Source of the DNA: Babesia bovis T2Bo
Taxonomy: Eukaryota; Apicomplexa; Aconoidasida; Piroplasmida; Babesiidae
Reading direction: 5' to 3'
Length of the DNA stretch: 64,000 nucleotides
NCBI RefSeq assembly: GCF_000165395.2
Contig: NC_010575.1
Span: forward strand, 1,783,001-1,847,000
Of this stretch, positions 44,327 through 55,989 are shown in pieces. Positions within the stretch are counted from its first letter, which is position 1; every line of letters begins with the position of its first letter. The translations under genes and the position numbers were made by a program. The notes under the pieces are model-generated. The model made no database searches, had not been told where the DNA came from, and was given only the letters and a program-made list of their open reading frames with translations.

Positions 44327-45335
44327 TCATTGCCAGTTGTTCCTTCCGTCGACGAAGTTTCCCCATTCGTCGTTTCCACCAGCCATGACCTTCCAGTCAG
44401 CGTTGGCGCGGGCTCCGGTCATCTGGTTCCAGTCACCCTCAACTGCTGGTGGCATTGGTGGACGAAGTGATGACATGGCTTCCTCACGCTTCTGCTCCTC
44501 AGCCTTCAATTCCATCTGCTCAGCATCCCTCCAGAAGAAGGTGTCAACCATAATCTCCCATGGAAGGTGCCTCTGAATCTGGTTGCGAAGGTACAGTACC
44601 TCACGTGCCAAGAGCCAGTACATCAACGCAATGGACTTCTTACCCTTGTTGTTGCATGGAATGGCAATGTCTACGAATTGAAGAGGAGAGTCAGTGTCAC
44701 ATAAAGCGATGACGGGTACATTGACATAGGAAGACTCCTTCAAAGCCTGGGCATCAGTCCTTGGGTCAGTGGCGATCATCAATCTAGGTTCAATGAACTT
44801 CTGGGTGATCTGGTTAGTAAGGGTACCTGGAACCCAGCTACCAGCAATGGGCTGCGAGCCTACATAGTGAGAAAACTTAAGAATGGCACGGCTACCGTAA
44901 GGCCTGGCAGATACAACAACCACCTCAGCAGGGTTAGTGACCGCAACAATGGCCCTAGCAGCAAGCTTGATTTTCTTAAGAGTCCAAGACAAGTCAATCA
45001 GGTGAACACCCTCCTGTGTCCTAGTGAAAACGTAGTTCTTCATCTTGTTCTCGACATTCTTAGTACCAATGTGGACCTGTAAAGCATTGAGTATGACATA
45101 ATGACAAAACACTAGAAGGATACAATAGCACGACATGTAAAGAACACTGACAGAGGTGATTCCTCCTTTATATAGAACCACACTAACAATTTGGTACATT
45201 TATCACAAACAATCATGATATATACCATAGATACAAAAAGGAATTCAGTATAACTCCACTTACCTTGCAGGTCAACATCATCCTAATGCTGTCTTCATCG
45301 GGAGTCAGCTCAGTTTGAGCTGGATTTTGCACCAT
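44327..45335 (-). CDS. RPSA: 40S ribosomal protein uS2 (RPSA)
   Basis: Exons 45335-45264 and 45076-44327 join to 273 aa across a 187-nt intron. The uS2 signatures are [69 protein letters not shown] and [29 protein letters not shown]. The C-terminal tail is eukaryotic in type, with repeated Trp ([22 protein letters not shown]). It is a structural protein at the 40S beak/platform neck near the mRNA exit. The intron is about five times longer than the window norm. Confidence 0.97.
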
Positions 45336-46085
45336 TTTGTCAAAATAAGTACAGTAATACACCAAATATAATCATACAATATTTCCTGGATCTAATTGGA
45401 CGATATTGAGTCGGTATTCTATGCGTTCATGTCGCGACAGTATACCCCAACTACAAGTCGACCAAAGTAAAATACTATATGGGCCTTATATAACGTAACC
45501 AAAATCTTGGATTTTAACCTTATATATATGGCGCACCCGATGGTGGTCAATTTGCTAGAAATATAAAGCTGTGTTTGATTATATCCGTGGTTACACCAAT
45601 CACTTGCTGCCACCGCCCCACCAGGCCAGGTTGTGGCCTTCCAGGTTTAGAAGGATATGTCTCACTGTTCATTAAAATATAACCCAATTTATACACATAT
45701 ACGCTACATAGTCATGTGTGGTACTTGTTTCTCGTATATGTGTTACGGGTACCGTGCTCATCAAACGCCTATTGTATCTCTGATGCTATGTCGTTACAAT
45801 AGTTAAAATTTAAGCATATAACATTACATTTACTCTATAAATGGAATGTCTGTGATGGGTGTATTAAGGGGGTTATAACATAGGCAAAGTGTAGTGTGCC
45901 TTTTTTGTCACTCAGTGAATATTTCAGGTTACTCCCCTTCACGACACTTATTTATATGCTTCGGGCACTGATATCAGCCGTATTTCCGGTGAATAAGTAC
46001 CATTAGTGTTGTAGCTTTCTGTTGGACCGACTTTGTTATAGCTCCTCAATAACATTCTATAGCACCTATATAAAACACAGGTAGT
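45336..46085. other. Intergenic, promoter of uS2, with G+C-rich hairpin
   Basis: 750 nt. A G+C-rich patch at about 45605-45650 holds a perfect 6-bp inverted repeat (45623-45639), 290 nt upstream of the uS2 start codon. The remainder is A+T-rich without supported ORFs. Confidence 0.45.
45623..45639. repeat. Perfect inverted repeat (6-bp stem, 5-nt loop)
   Basis: AGGCCA, loop GGTTG, TGGCCT, inside a G+C-rich island upstream of the uS2 gene. It could be a promoter element or part of a small RNA. Confidence 0.5.
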
Positions 46086-46370
46086 TCATGGGTCGTGAAA
46101 CTTATTATCACGAGCCGAACAAGAGTGATTGTCGTCCTCATCATCGGAACTTTCATTGTACTGTTTTCTCTTAGTGAATATGCAACAGGATTTACTACTC
46201 TTCCGATGCAGATGCTCATTGTCCACCGTGCCCTCCTCCCAAGTGACCTGTCTGGATTCAGCAGGTCGCAATACACGTAAATTAGCCTCCACAACTCTCG
46301 GTGGTCGCTGTTCTGTTGGCGAGTTGTTAGCACCAGAAACGACGACCGTTGAAGTAGTCGATCCGCTCAT
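46086..46370 (-). CDS. Protein phosphatase 1 inhibitor-3 (Ypi1/PPP1R11 family)
   Basis: Single exon, 94 aa. The central motif VTWEEGTVDNEHLHRKSSK followed by SCCIFTKRKQYNESSDDE is the family core: the VxW docking site for PP1, then DNEHxxRKSSKxCCIY, then an acidic patch. The C-terminus has the Cys/His-containing end (SCSARDNKFH) in shortened form. Family members bind and control PP1 catalytic subunits in the nucleus; human PPP1R11 also has E3 ligase activity through its Cys-rich part. Length is close to the usual 100-130 aa. The start ATG precedes a Ser/Thr-rich N-terminus. Confidence 0.92.
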   Translation of the reverse strand: MSGSTTSTVVVSGANNSPTEQRPPRVVEANLRVLRPAESRQVTWEEGTVDNEHLHRKSSKSCCIFTKRKQYNESSDDEDDNHSCSARDNKFHDP

Positions 46371-46931
46371 TTTTACTTACTACGTTCCAATATATATCAA
46401 AGCTTCATTAATAAATTTCAGGAAATTGGACAATGCTCTCAGATTCCTTTGCGGAAGAGATGAAATGTGATAGACAGACTAGTAGTCTCACTTGCGACTC
46501 ACATTAGAGCGCGTCAGCAAAGAACCCCGAATTAATATCGGAAACCTATTTTTCTCACATTGCAAGTCTATAGTGTAATAAATAATTATGAATGGAAATT
46601 GTACTTATAGTGCGTAAGCGTCAAAGACACTGTTGATATATATTCAATACCCACCTGCTGCCTAAGTTATAATATCTCTATAGCATCTGTAAATTCCTAA
46701 TCTTTATAACATATATTAGTAAAGTATTTTCTATTGCTATTGATAACACCGCCCCCGATGGGTACCCTCCATTGACTCGAGCACAGTAGGGATACATTCA
46801 CACAGACCATATAATAAACATTAGAAATTCATTTATAAATTAATTTAATTATCGGCGGTCACTAAAAATCAGTTGACGCCGGTGGCACCGTTCAGTTGAC
46901 ACCTTGGGATATACCTCGAGATTGTTTAACG
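46371..46931. promoter_or_regulatory. Divergent promoter region with paired direct and inverted repeats
   Basis: 561 nt between two divergent genes. Close to the plus-strand start (32-63 nt upstream of ATG 46932) lies a compact element: two direct copies of TCAGTTGAC (46869-46877 and 46892-46900) flank a perfect inverted repeat CGGTG-G-CACCG (46880-46890). A second G+C-rich patch with the palindrome GGGTACCC is near 46758-46765. The spacing suggests protein binding; this is inference. Confidence 0.4.
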
Positions 46932-47683
46932 ATGGCGCCCTCTGGATTGATTCGCGCTTCGCGCCAGTTACACAATGGAAAGCATCTATTTATAGGTGAG
47001 TTGACGTGGTGTAGATATTGTGTTCATCTGTTTCCGGGTTATTTATGGCTCTATATCCCAGTGAATGCAATACATTAAAGTATAACTGTTTTACCATGCT
47101 CATCTATACTGTACGCATTTTTTGTGATACATGGCTTGAATCTCTATATACCTTTTCTCATAACGTCACAGGAAACTATCGTGATTTCAGTCTTTGGGAG
47201 TTCGTGGCACCACCACGTTTGCAGAGCGTTGTTGTACCGGTTGAAAAGGAAATTGGTCTTCGCAGCCAAAAGTCACCAGAGTGTGGCTCAGTGTTCAAAC
47301 ATATGAAGGACCCACTTGCACATTTGAACTTCGATACTCCATCAGTGCCATTGGTAACTATTGATGACCTAACTCCAGAAGGTAAATACCTTCGTGGTAG
47401 TGGTATTCACGGACCTGAACGCACGGATGTCACCAGACTTGTTCTTTACAACCGCCTGAAGGCACGCCAGCTGCAACGTATAGTACCAAGTCAACACGAG
47501 GCTGAAGAGGACCACAAGCTTGTTTGGTGTTCTGTATGGTTCACTTTATCATCTACGATCGCATTACACTACATGTACAAATACGGTTTGGACTATAGTA
47601 CTGTCCACGAGCATTACCCATGGACTCCACCACGCACTGACGGTACTCGTGGTCCCGGACCTATGTACTGGCTATTCTACTGA
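46932..47683 (+). CDS. Small probable mitochondrial membrane protein, 191 aa
   Basis: Exons 46932-46995 and 47172-47683 (176-nt intron, GTGAGT donor) join to 191 aa. The first residues (MAPSGLIRASRQLHNGKH) are Arg/Ser/His-rich and look like a mitochondrial presequence. One likely membrane span sits near residues 143-165 (WCSVWFTLSSTIALHYMYKY), followed by an aromatic, Pro-rich tail ending GPGPMYWLFY. I do not recognise the family. Size and layout suit a lineage-specific subunit of a respiratory complex or ATP synthase, but there is no direct evidence. Confidence 0.72.
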
Positions 47684-47807
47684 ATATGTAACTATATCTT
47701 TAAAATGTATTATGTAGATTTTATAGTATAGTCCCACCTTGGTGGGTATTGCCGTGTTTTAGTACCTCATAACTTCTTATTACACCTGCACATTAAAGTT
47801 ATTTACA

Positions 47808-50312
47808 ATGGCTCACGTTGTTGGACGCCTAAAAAAACAGAAGGAAGATGATTTAGCCAAGGAACAGGTATGTCATTTCAGCAACGTGTCGTAAGGACCA
47901 TGTTCGTACTTTACCTAAACGGTGTTATACATTATCTATAGGAACGACTGGAAACAGCACGGATATATTCAGAATACGTCCGTGATTTCGAAAGTACAGG
48001 ACTGTCTTCCGAGACTTCTAATGATATACAATTTGTTAAAAGTGGACAACCTTTAAACAACCCGGATACATCCAATGTGTTCAGCAATGCGGTAATATTC
48101 ATAATGCCCTGTATAATGTCATTAGGATGCTGATTCCACTGCCCTTGACGAGCACGGTGCTGAATACCTGAATTACGTACAACCAGCACCTCATACCAGG
48201 AGGATAGCACCTGGTAAAACCAAGGAAATTGATGCTTTCATCCAGGGTAATGCCATGCCATTCATAACTATAATGTGCTAGAACTAAAAGAAAAACAACA
48301 ACGCCAGGAAGCAGAGAAAGCCTTACAGCGCAAAGGAGTTTCTAGCGCCACTAGAACATCGCGATTCTGTAGTCCCAAAGTGGACTATGATATACACAAG
48401 CAGGATACTTTAAGTCAATCAAAGAATGCTTTATATATTAGCAACTTACCATTATCGGTATGTTACTGCAAGGATTGATATAAATAACAGGTACAACAAT
48501 TTGATGTAGAGCGCCTATGCTCACGCTATGGAGCCATTGATCACGTGTCTATTGTACCAGTTACAACTGGACCGCATGACTCTGTATATGCAGTTGTTAT
48601 ATACAGGGACCCTACAGATGCAGCCTGTGCAAAAGATGATTTAGATGGCAAGGAGATTTATGGGCGCAGGTGTGAGATCAATTGGGGATATCAAGGTGCC
48701 ATACCGAGTCAATTCACTGGGCAAATGCACAATGACACAAGTACTACAAGACCACTGCTAGCATATTCGGTATTTGGTGATGAAGTACATTATACAGTAT
48801 ATAGGACACAGTTGACGTTTGCATGCCAATGAATCCAGCTAAACGGGCGGTTATCGACCTAACGGCACGTTATGTCGCCGAGGTGGGTACTACATAGTGT
48901 TATGGACGTAATCTATACAGATTGGGGCTGACTATGAATATTTGCTCATATCTAACGAGAAACGGGATGGGCTATTTAGTTTTCTGCATGACCGATGTTC
49001 ACCGGAGCATGTATACTATAGGTGGAAGGTGTATTCTCTATTACAGAATGATACCGATAGCAAATGGCGTACTGATGGGTTCTGTGTGATAACAGATGGA
49101 TTAGTTTGGTACCCACCTACGGATCTAACACAGCCTAGAGTTCCTGATCCATTACTAGGGATTGATCCCGCGTCACTATCGCAAAATGGGAAAACACCCA
49201 TGCAACAGAGCGAACTCAGGAAGCTGGAGTCTATACTTTCAAATGCTACCACCATACGGGGTTATATCGCTGATGCTATGATGTTTATGATCAACCACGG
49301 AGAATCTGCAGTACAGGTCACCGACTGCTTGGTGGAGTATATAATGAAAGATAGTCCCACTGTTGATACCAAGGTAAGATAGCAGTACCATGACATAATG
49401 TCACCAGATAAGCCGTTTGTATATCCTGAGCGATGTGTTATACAACACATCTGCGTCACATCAGTTTGGGTGGATCTATAGACTAACTTTCGAAAAGAAG
49501 ATTCCAGAAGTATTCGCACATATTAGGGAGTATATCAAGTCCTCAACTAGCAAGATCGCAGTACAGGAGCTCATAAGCTGCGTCGAGCGTATTTTAAATG
49601 CGTGGCACCAGTGGGATGCATATCCCCAAGAGTACCTATACGGCCTAGAGAGTATGCTTTGGGGCCCTTATCCATCCGAGTTTGTTACTCTACCGATATT
49701 CGACCAACATCGGGATATCATAGATCCAGGATACGATGGTGATGAGTTTATTCTATTTGATCTATTGTCAAGATTCACTTTAAAATGGAGACCTGTTGCA
49801 TATGTGAGTTGTGATTATTCCATTACTAGTTACACAGGAGTACTCCCTCATGCGACTCAAGAAACTCAAGCAGCTATGCCAAAATAGAGGTGTAGTATCA
49901 ACACCCTATACACGAGAATCAATGGTTACACGGCTTATAATATACGATATTTACGTGGAGTCTAGGGTGGTGAGTCATGATTGTGTTTTACGTATGATAA
50001 CAGGAACGGAGCAATCTCAACGCGGAGATTGGAGCAGGTAAAACGGAGACCGCAGAATCTGATTCGGGATCATCCATGGAATTCGAGGAGCCGGGTAATG
50101 ATATATCAGCGCCCGTTGAGACTGAAATTGTACACAATAATAATATGGAGTCAGATTGTGACTTAATGTTAAAACAGGATCTAACGGAAAGTCAAGCGGA
50201 TCAACCAAGTGAACGCGTAGAGATACAGGAAACTGTATCTCCGTGTAAATTTACCGCCACAATGGATGATGATATAGACGATATGTTCGCAACAGATAAC
50301 AGTGAAACTTAA
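47808..50312 (+). CDS. SR140/U2SURP-like U2 snRNP-associated protein, 10 exons
   Basis: Exons 47808-47867, 47942-48091, 48126-48246, 48282-48457, 48491-48769, 48805-48882, 48921-49373, 49408-49803, 49838-49969, 50004-50312. They join to 717 aa; introns are 33-38 nt except the first (74 nt). Domains in order match human U2SURP: an RRM at about 158-235 (ALYISNLPLS, YGAIDHVSIVPV, INWG), a SURP module at about 273-345 (HVYYRWKVYSLLQND, WRTDGFC), a CTD-interacting CID at about 383-520 (YILSDVLYNTSA), and then an LKKLKQLCQNRG helix. The human C-terminal RS domain is replaced by an acidic tail. Role: 17S U2 snRNP and branch-site selection. The 3' end is 39 nt from the convergent eS31 gene. Confidence 0.92.
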
Positions 50313-50351
50313 TGTATACATACTAATAGCAGCCTCAAAATTACATTAGGT

Positions 50352-50822
50352 CTAAGCGGCCGTGCGAAGGTAGGTAGTGCCACACCTACCACAGTAGTCA
50401 CGGTCGTGGTGTTGTGCCATAAAGACACCACGACCACAAGTGGAGGAATCACACTCCTTAAGCAGTCTCACGACCTTGTCACCCTCTACCTTGTAGTACT
50501 TTAACACATTTAGCTTAACCTTCTTCTTCTTGTGCTTGATCTTCTTGGGAGTGGTGTGCTGCTTCTTCTTACGCTTCTTACCACCACCACATACATCAAT
50601 GTGTTGAACTAATTCGATGATTTCATCATCAGATGCGAAGTCCTCAATCAGAGATTCGTCATCAGCCTCCACAAGACCAGCCCACAAAGATTGCGAGCAT
50701 CCCTCAAGACCATAAAGTTCAGCAACCTGGCGCTTAATATCGGCGACAGTTTCAGAGCCAAATAAATCAATCACAGCGGTATTGCCGTTGAACAGCTTAA
50801 TGAAAACCTGCGCGACCTCCAT
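50352..50822 (-). CDS. RPS27A: Ubiquitin-like/eS31 fusion (RPS27A type) with diverged ubiquitin
   Basis: Single exon, 156 aa, the length of RPS27A. The C-terminal half is eS31: a Lys-rich block, [11 protein letters not shown], and a four-Cys zinc-binding site (ECDSSTC then CGRCG). The N-terminal about 80 residues have the ubiquitin-fold pattern ([19 protein letters not shown], then [15 protein letters not shown]) and end in GGG just before the Lys-rich block, the place where a ubiquitin hydrolase would cut. Only two lysines (K9, K30) are present against seven in ubiquitin, and the K48 region is absent. The ubiquitin part may therefore act only as a chaperone for eS31 folding, as FUBI does for eS30. 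Confidence 0.93.
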   Translation of the reverse strand: MEVAQVFIKLFNGNTAVIDLFGSETVADIKRQVAELYGLEGCSQSLWAGLVEADDESLIEDFASDDEIIELVQHIDVCGGGKKRKKKQHTTPKKIKHKKKKVKLNVLKYYKVEGDKVVRLLKECDSSTCGRGVFMAQHHDRDYCGRCGTTYLRTAA

Positions 50823-51674
50823 GTTGGGTGGCGTAGGATCGCTCTACTGTGGCTTGTCTTCACCCCTAGTGAGCGATTCCGATAAATAATTTGATTAACT
50901 AAGTTTAACGGTGGGTTTCATATGAGGCCCTATGGTTTCAAGCTCGTTTTGGGTTTTGTCGTGTGGTGGGTGTTAGAGGTGGGGAAAGGCGCGTCAAGGC
51001 TGTAGCAACGGAGATGCAATTTTGTATTGTATATGGTGATTTATTATATCAATTTGGCCTAGAAACATCAATGGGTGTATCTAGGTCACAGTTAGTGATC
51101 CTGTTAATGAGATGTGTTATACCGGTCAGCTGAATAAATATCTGTACATTGTGTCCAACGGGTTAATAGTACATCTTGTAGCCAATAGATAGTGGCTGTC
51201 GTGTTGAGTGTGTAGTGGACAATGTTTTTTACATGGATATAACTATAGGTTCCATGCTGTTTAGTTGTACTATGCCAGACATAGTACCTACTCTGTTTAA
51301 CCTCTATATAGTGAATAACGCAACACATTGGCATATTAGTATTTGATTTATTCATCAGTGTGTACTATGTATCTGTTCATGTGTTGATATCTAGATATAT
51401 CTTACATGGGCTATAGAACCCATGTGATAGTGCTGATGATCTCATGTGTTGTATCACAGTCAAAGTTTTTTATAGATTCTATTACTAAATGCAATACAGC
51501 TAAATATAATATGTGTGTCTAATACGGGGTTTATAGTGAACGCAATCGATGAATCACACATCAACCGTATATGTGAGATTCAATGAATCTGATTGACATA
51601 TATAATCTATATGAAATGTACTGATACAGTAGTTCCACTGGATTCGAGATTTTCGTTGACATTCCGTGGTAACC
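50823..51674. other. Intergenic, divergent promoter region
   Basis: 852 nt, A+T-rich with repeated short TATATA-type stretches, between eS31 and the WBP4-like gene. The minus-strand ORF at 51104-51355 is not supported. No RNA gene was recognised. Confidence 0.45.
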
Positions 51675-52952
51675 ATGACGGACTACTGGGTATCAACTAA
51701 GAAGCATTATTGCGAAATATGCCGCTGCTGGATAACTGGGTCTGCTTTAGTAAGTTGGTTTCCATAGGACTACATGATGTCCCAGAATATAAAGAACCAT
51801 GAATCCTCGTCACGTCATATATCAGAGCTTCGGAAGAAGCTCATTCAATCGCATCGCAATATGGAAGAACAGAAGAAACAAGAAGCTTTTGAAGCAGCTG
51901 AGATTGAACGTTTAAATACAGTCACGCTAGATGGACCTGCTGTGGTAGAACAGAATGATATAGCTCCACCCATATTCTATGGACGTAGAGTACTAAATCC
52001 GCCAGTAGATAAGGATAAAGAAGCTGTTCGCTTAAAAGCTGCACTAGATAGGGCACTGTCAGGACAACCCATGGAAGACCCAGACGCAACAACGAAAACA
52101 AGTAGGTCATAGATATATAAATAATATTTTAATAGAATGGATTTCATTTATCGACCAAAATGACGGGACACTGACGTATTATAACAATGAAACTGGTTTT
52201 AAAACGAAAATTAGACCAAAGGATTTTGACGGTAGTTTGCCTACATCAGCCAGCTCACTGACTTCAAGTAGGTTGTGTTTATAAGATATATTATTAACAG
52301 ATTGGGTATTGAAATTTGACCCTTCGAAAGGATGCAAGTATTACCATAATGTGAACACTGGTGAAATACGTTGGCTAGAGAATAGGGCACAGTCTAGTAG
52401 TACAGTGATCAATCGCAATAACAGTGACGTATCCACCATTAACCAAGTTAAAACTGAAATAGATGTCCCACAAGATAAACAAGAATCGCAAATAAAGAAT
52501 AAACTGGAGCAACCGGAATCTATATCTGAATCTGTATCGACAACAGTAAGGGTCAAACAGGAATATGACGAAGAGGAACCTAGTCAAAGTGCTTTGGAGG
52601 GGTCTAGTTCCATAAATGAACAACCAAAAGTAAAGTATGCCGCCCCTGAAATTGGACAGTGGGTGCCTGTCAAGCCAGAAGAAAGTGCATTTTCACACTC
52701 GATAGTGTCTATAGAGCCTTACCTAGAGCCTCCTCCACCACGTGAGCCTGATATACTACACACTATACGGGATGCTACCTATGAAATGCCTTTACTGAAC
52801 GTAGACGATATGCAGGTACAGGAGAAACAGGTATACTTCAAAACAGTACCAGTAGGTTCCAAAAACATCCATACCATTTTTTTCAGAACGAAGGAGAAGA
52901 TACAAGTGCTCCGGTTAAATTTGCAAAACGAAGATTGCTAAAAAGGCAATAA
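51675..52952 (+). CDS. WBP4/FBP21-like splicing factor, 5 exons
   Basis: Exons 51675-51749, 51786-52101, 52136-52267, 52301-52851, 52887-52952; introns of 33-36 nt. They join to 379 aa. The N-terminus is the matrin/U1C-type zinc finger of WBP4: MTDYWVSTKKHYCEICRCWI, then N-x-K-N-H-E-x5-H, followed by a long helix (ISELRKKLIQSHRNMEEQKK). Two WW-like modules follow: WISFIDQNDGTLTYYNNETG near 132 and WVLKFDPSKGCKYYHNVNTG near 177; the second conserved Trp/Pro is partly lost. The tail KFAKRRLLKRQ resembles the basic end of WBP4. The family acts in the spliceosomal B complex. The last 35-nt intron is inferred from this conserved tail. Confidence 0.85.
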
Positions 52953-53229
52953 CATAATGTGTAGTACTATATCGCACCAAGTGTATATATCAAGCTATCA
53001 GATTTATGTATAATCACTCTGTGTAGCATTCATATGATTGCGTAATCAACTTCAGTTGTATTTATTTGAATGTGTAATGTTAGGGAATAGATATAGGACT
53101 GGCTCCATGAAGTGGAGCTACATTGGTACATATGAGCAACATGTAATTCTATGTCGTTGATCTCGGCACAATTGAACCTCTCTTCGAACAAAATGACGAC
53201 CAAGTTCTATCAGTAATACATCTGTCAAC

Positions 53230-55582
53230 ATGGATATAGTTGAAAAGAATACTCCGGATGCTTTAGAAGCTGTTAAAAGACAGCCTTTAAAGCCTCGGCC
53301 AATATATGTACACGAGGCTGTAGTCGCTCGTTTGGACGCCTGCGAGAGGAAACGTGATTCCTTTAGAGGTATGTTACAATTTTTTGTAATTAGTCACGTT
53401 TACATAGGTTCCGGACTGCAATATGTACTTAAGGGACTTAACAGATATTGCCACCAACTAAGTCCAGATAAACTGCTAGAAGCGCTAAGGATAGTTAGTC
53501 AGAACCAAATGTTCGATCGATGGACTCTGTATAATCTCTATAGATCCATATATCGCAACGTGCTCTATTTTGGATCATCGCAGCACTCTAAACTTATGGA
53601 GTACATCTCGGAGTGTTTATCATACACAGTCCAGGGATATGGTGCAGTGGCTGTAAAGGACTACGAACAGGTATCATCAGAGTTGTATAACCTACTACCA
53701 GATGCTTTTATGGAAGACGATGCCGTCACGGTACAAAGTACCACTGCAGATGTTACACCGCAGACCAACAACACGGAACTTATGAATGAAATTGACATTA
53801 GCGCGTTTGACGGAGGACCAGTTCCACTATCAGAGTTGAATCGGCTCTCACGTGATATAGTAATGGGAGTTTACCAAGCATATACCACTGGTGGCCAAAC
53901 ATATCGGAGAGCGCTGCTAGGACCCTTCTCGATGTGTTACATTTACAAGTCTTGTCTAGAGATCCTGCTCAAGCTGTATCCTGCAGTGATTGTACATCCT
54001 GAAAGTGTACTGGATATATGTGAGTCATTGTCTAGGCAATTAGAGATTATTATCCAAGATGTTACCATGCACAAAGATCTTATTCCATTTGCCAACACTG
54101 TTTGTGATGCAGTTAACATGCTGTTGTTTAGTAAAATGAAGCGTGTAGTCAATACTGTTGACATTGTGTCAGGAATACCAATGGATATCCACAGGCAAAT
54201 GGATGTGGATCTACTACAGCTGGACAAGGAACTGGAATCAAGCTATATTAATGGAAATAGTACGCTACAGCCTTTGGTAGTCAGTAGTTTTCTAAGCTGC
54301 TTAAAGATGTCTATGGCACACGTCACAGTGCATCAATTTGATGTCATAGAAAGCATAATATATCGATTGAGGCATCTGTGTGGTGTACCCCTAAATGGTC
54401 AATATATAGAACTACAACTAAGGTAGGTTAGATTATGCAGTTATAATATGAACAGATTCATATCGCATATGATATCATACCAAGAATTATTTAGCAATAT
54501 ACAGTCACCATGTCAGGTACCTGCACAGGATACATATAATAAAGGTCTCCACGAAATGGATTCGTTGAGTCCAATGAAGCATGGTCGTCCATTGGATGCT
54601 GATATAAGAACAGCCAGCTTTATTGAGTCACACAAGACACCTGAAATCAGCTATAGAGATGATCAGTCAAAAGTAGAACCATCGCAACATGTAGATATAC
54701 CCTCAGCTACCATGTATCAACAGGATCGTAACACATGGTCAACATCATATGTTGGTAGCTTCCCTGGTGACCAAATTGTCACTGACACTTTTATAAAAGA
54801 TTGCATTGTGTTCATCAAAGAAAGGAGTGATATCCTGTACAAGGTATCGGTGAAATCAATTTGTCATCTGGTTGCCATTATCGCAAGTATCCACGGGAAA
54901 CCGACTGTTGATCTAAAGGATATTTTACGAAGTTGTTTCTACCGGTGTTCTATTAACTCAAAGTCGTTAACAAATGCAGATATACTATATGTAAGTCAAC
55001 TATCTAGTGTATAATGCTTTGCAGCTTATCAGTACGTCCTATACACAATGTGGTTATATACATCACTTTGCCGCTAGAACAATGCTGAACACTGCATTTT
55101 ATAGGCATACAATCACGAAAATGGACACTATAGTAACTACGCGGCTGCATCTTCTTGCATTGAGGATACCATACAACATAGTGTCTTACGTTGACCCCAA
55201 GAGCTTCATTGATGTATCGCAATATATCAACAAGGTAACTGAGCCATTGATGTCGAGTACTAGACAGGATAATGTAAGTTTATGTACCGACAATATGCCC
55301 TGGATGGATACTGTGTTCCCAAAGGAACATGGAAGCGATTCAACGGTACGTATCAAAGCGAATCCAGAATATAACCAGGGAGTGAATATTACAGGGTTAT
55401 CCTATACTAATAAACCAAGGCATCGATTTGAATCGCAAGAATGTATTTACAGCAGCTACAAGGTATACCCACGACATACGAGCAATAAAGGGTATACACC
55501 TTTACAGAATCAATACTTACACAACCTATGGAAATCAAAAGGTTTTAACCATGTGTTAAAGGCTATGTCGTTACTCAGATGA
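53230..55582 (+). CDS. Long helical protein of unknown function, 748 aa, 4 exons
   Basis: Exons 53230-53368, 53408-54422, 54456-54990 and 55025-55582 (introns 39, 33 and 34 nt) give 748 aa. The first half is built of leucine-rich helix pairs (for example YVLKGLNRYCHQLSPDKLLEALRIV) like the helical RNA-binding repeats seen in many apicomplexan organelle proteins. No RAP domain was recognised at the C-terminus, and the N-terminus is not a clear presequence. The second half is less ordered, then ends in a short helical segment. The function is unknown; an RNA-binding helical-repeat protein is one possibility. Confidence 0.68.
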
Positions 55583-55989
55583 GATAATGATTAAGTAATT
55601 ATGTCAAACAACTCCATAGCATTATTACGGTGTCTTATGTATAGGATCCGATTTATACATAAAATGTAATGATAATAATAAAAATGAATCTATATCCAAG
55701 CGCATAGTATCGTATAATGACATTTCAGTGCTACACATTTCCTATATGCTGCAGATTCCACTTGTGTTGTGTGGTACCCCGAATGTAGTTGTTTCTGTTA
55801 TAAGGGATACTTAATAGGTATATGTGCAAGCAAGGGTCATGTTTATATATATGCTCCAGGCCTATGTCGTGATATCTATGATCTACATTTCCCGCGACAT
55901 GGTATAATCCATTATATCTAACTAAATACCATGATGCCGTTATTAAGGAGTACTGCTGAAGCTTAGTTGAGGATTTTAAGGACTCAATC
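55583..55989. other. Intergenic
   Basis: 407 nt of A+T-rich sequence between two plus-strand genes. No feature recognised. Confidence 0.45.
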
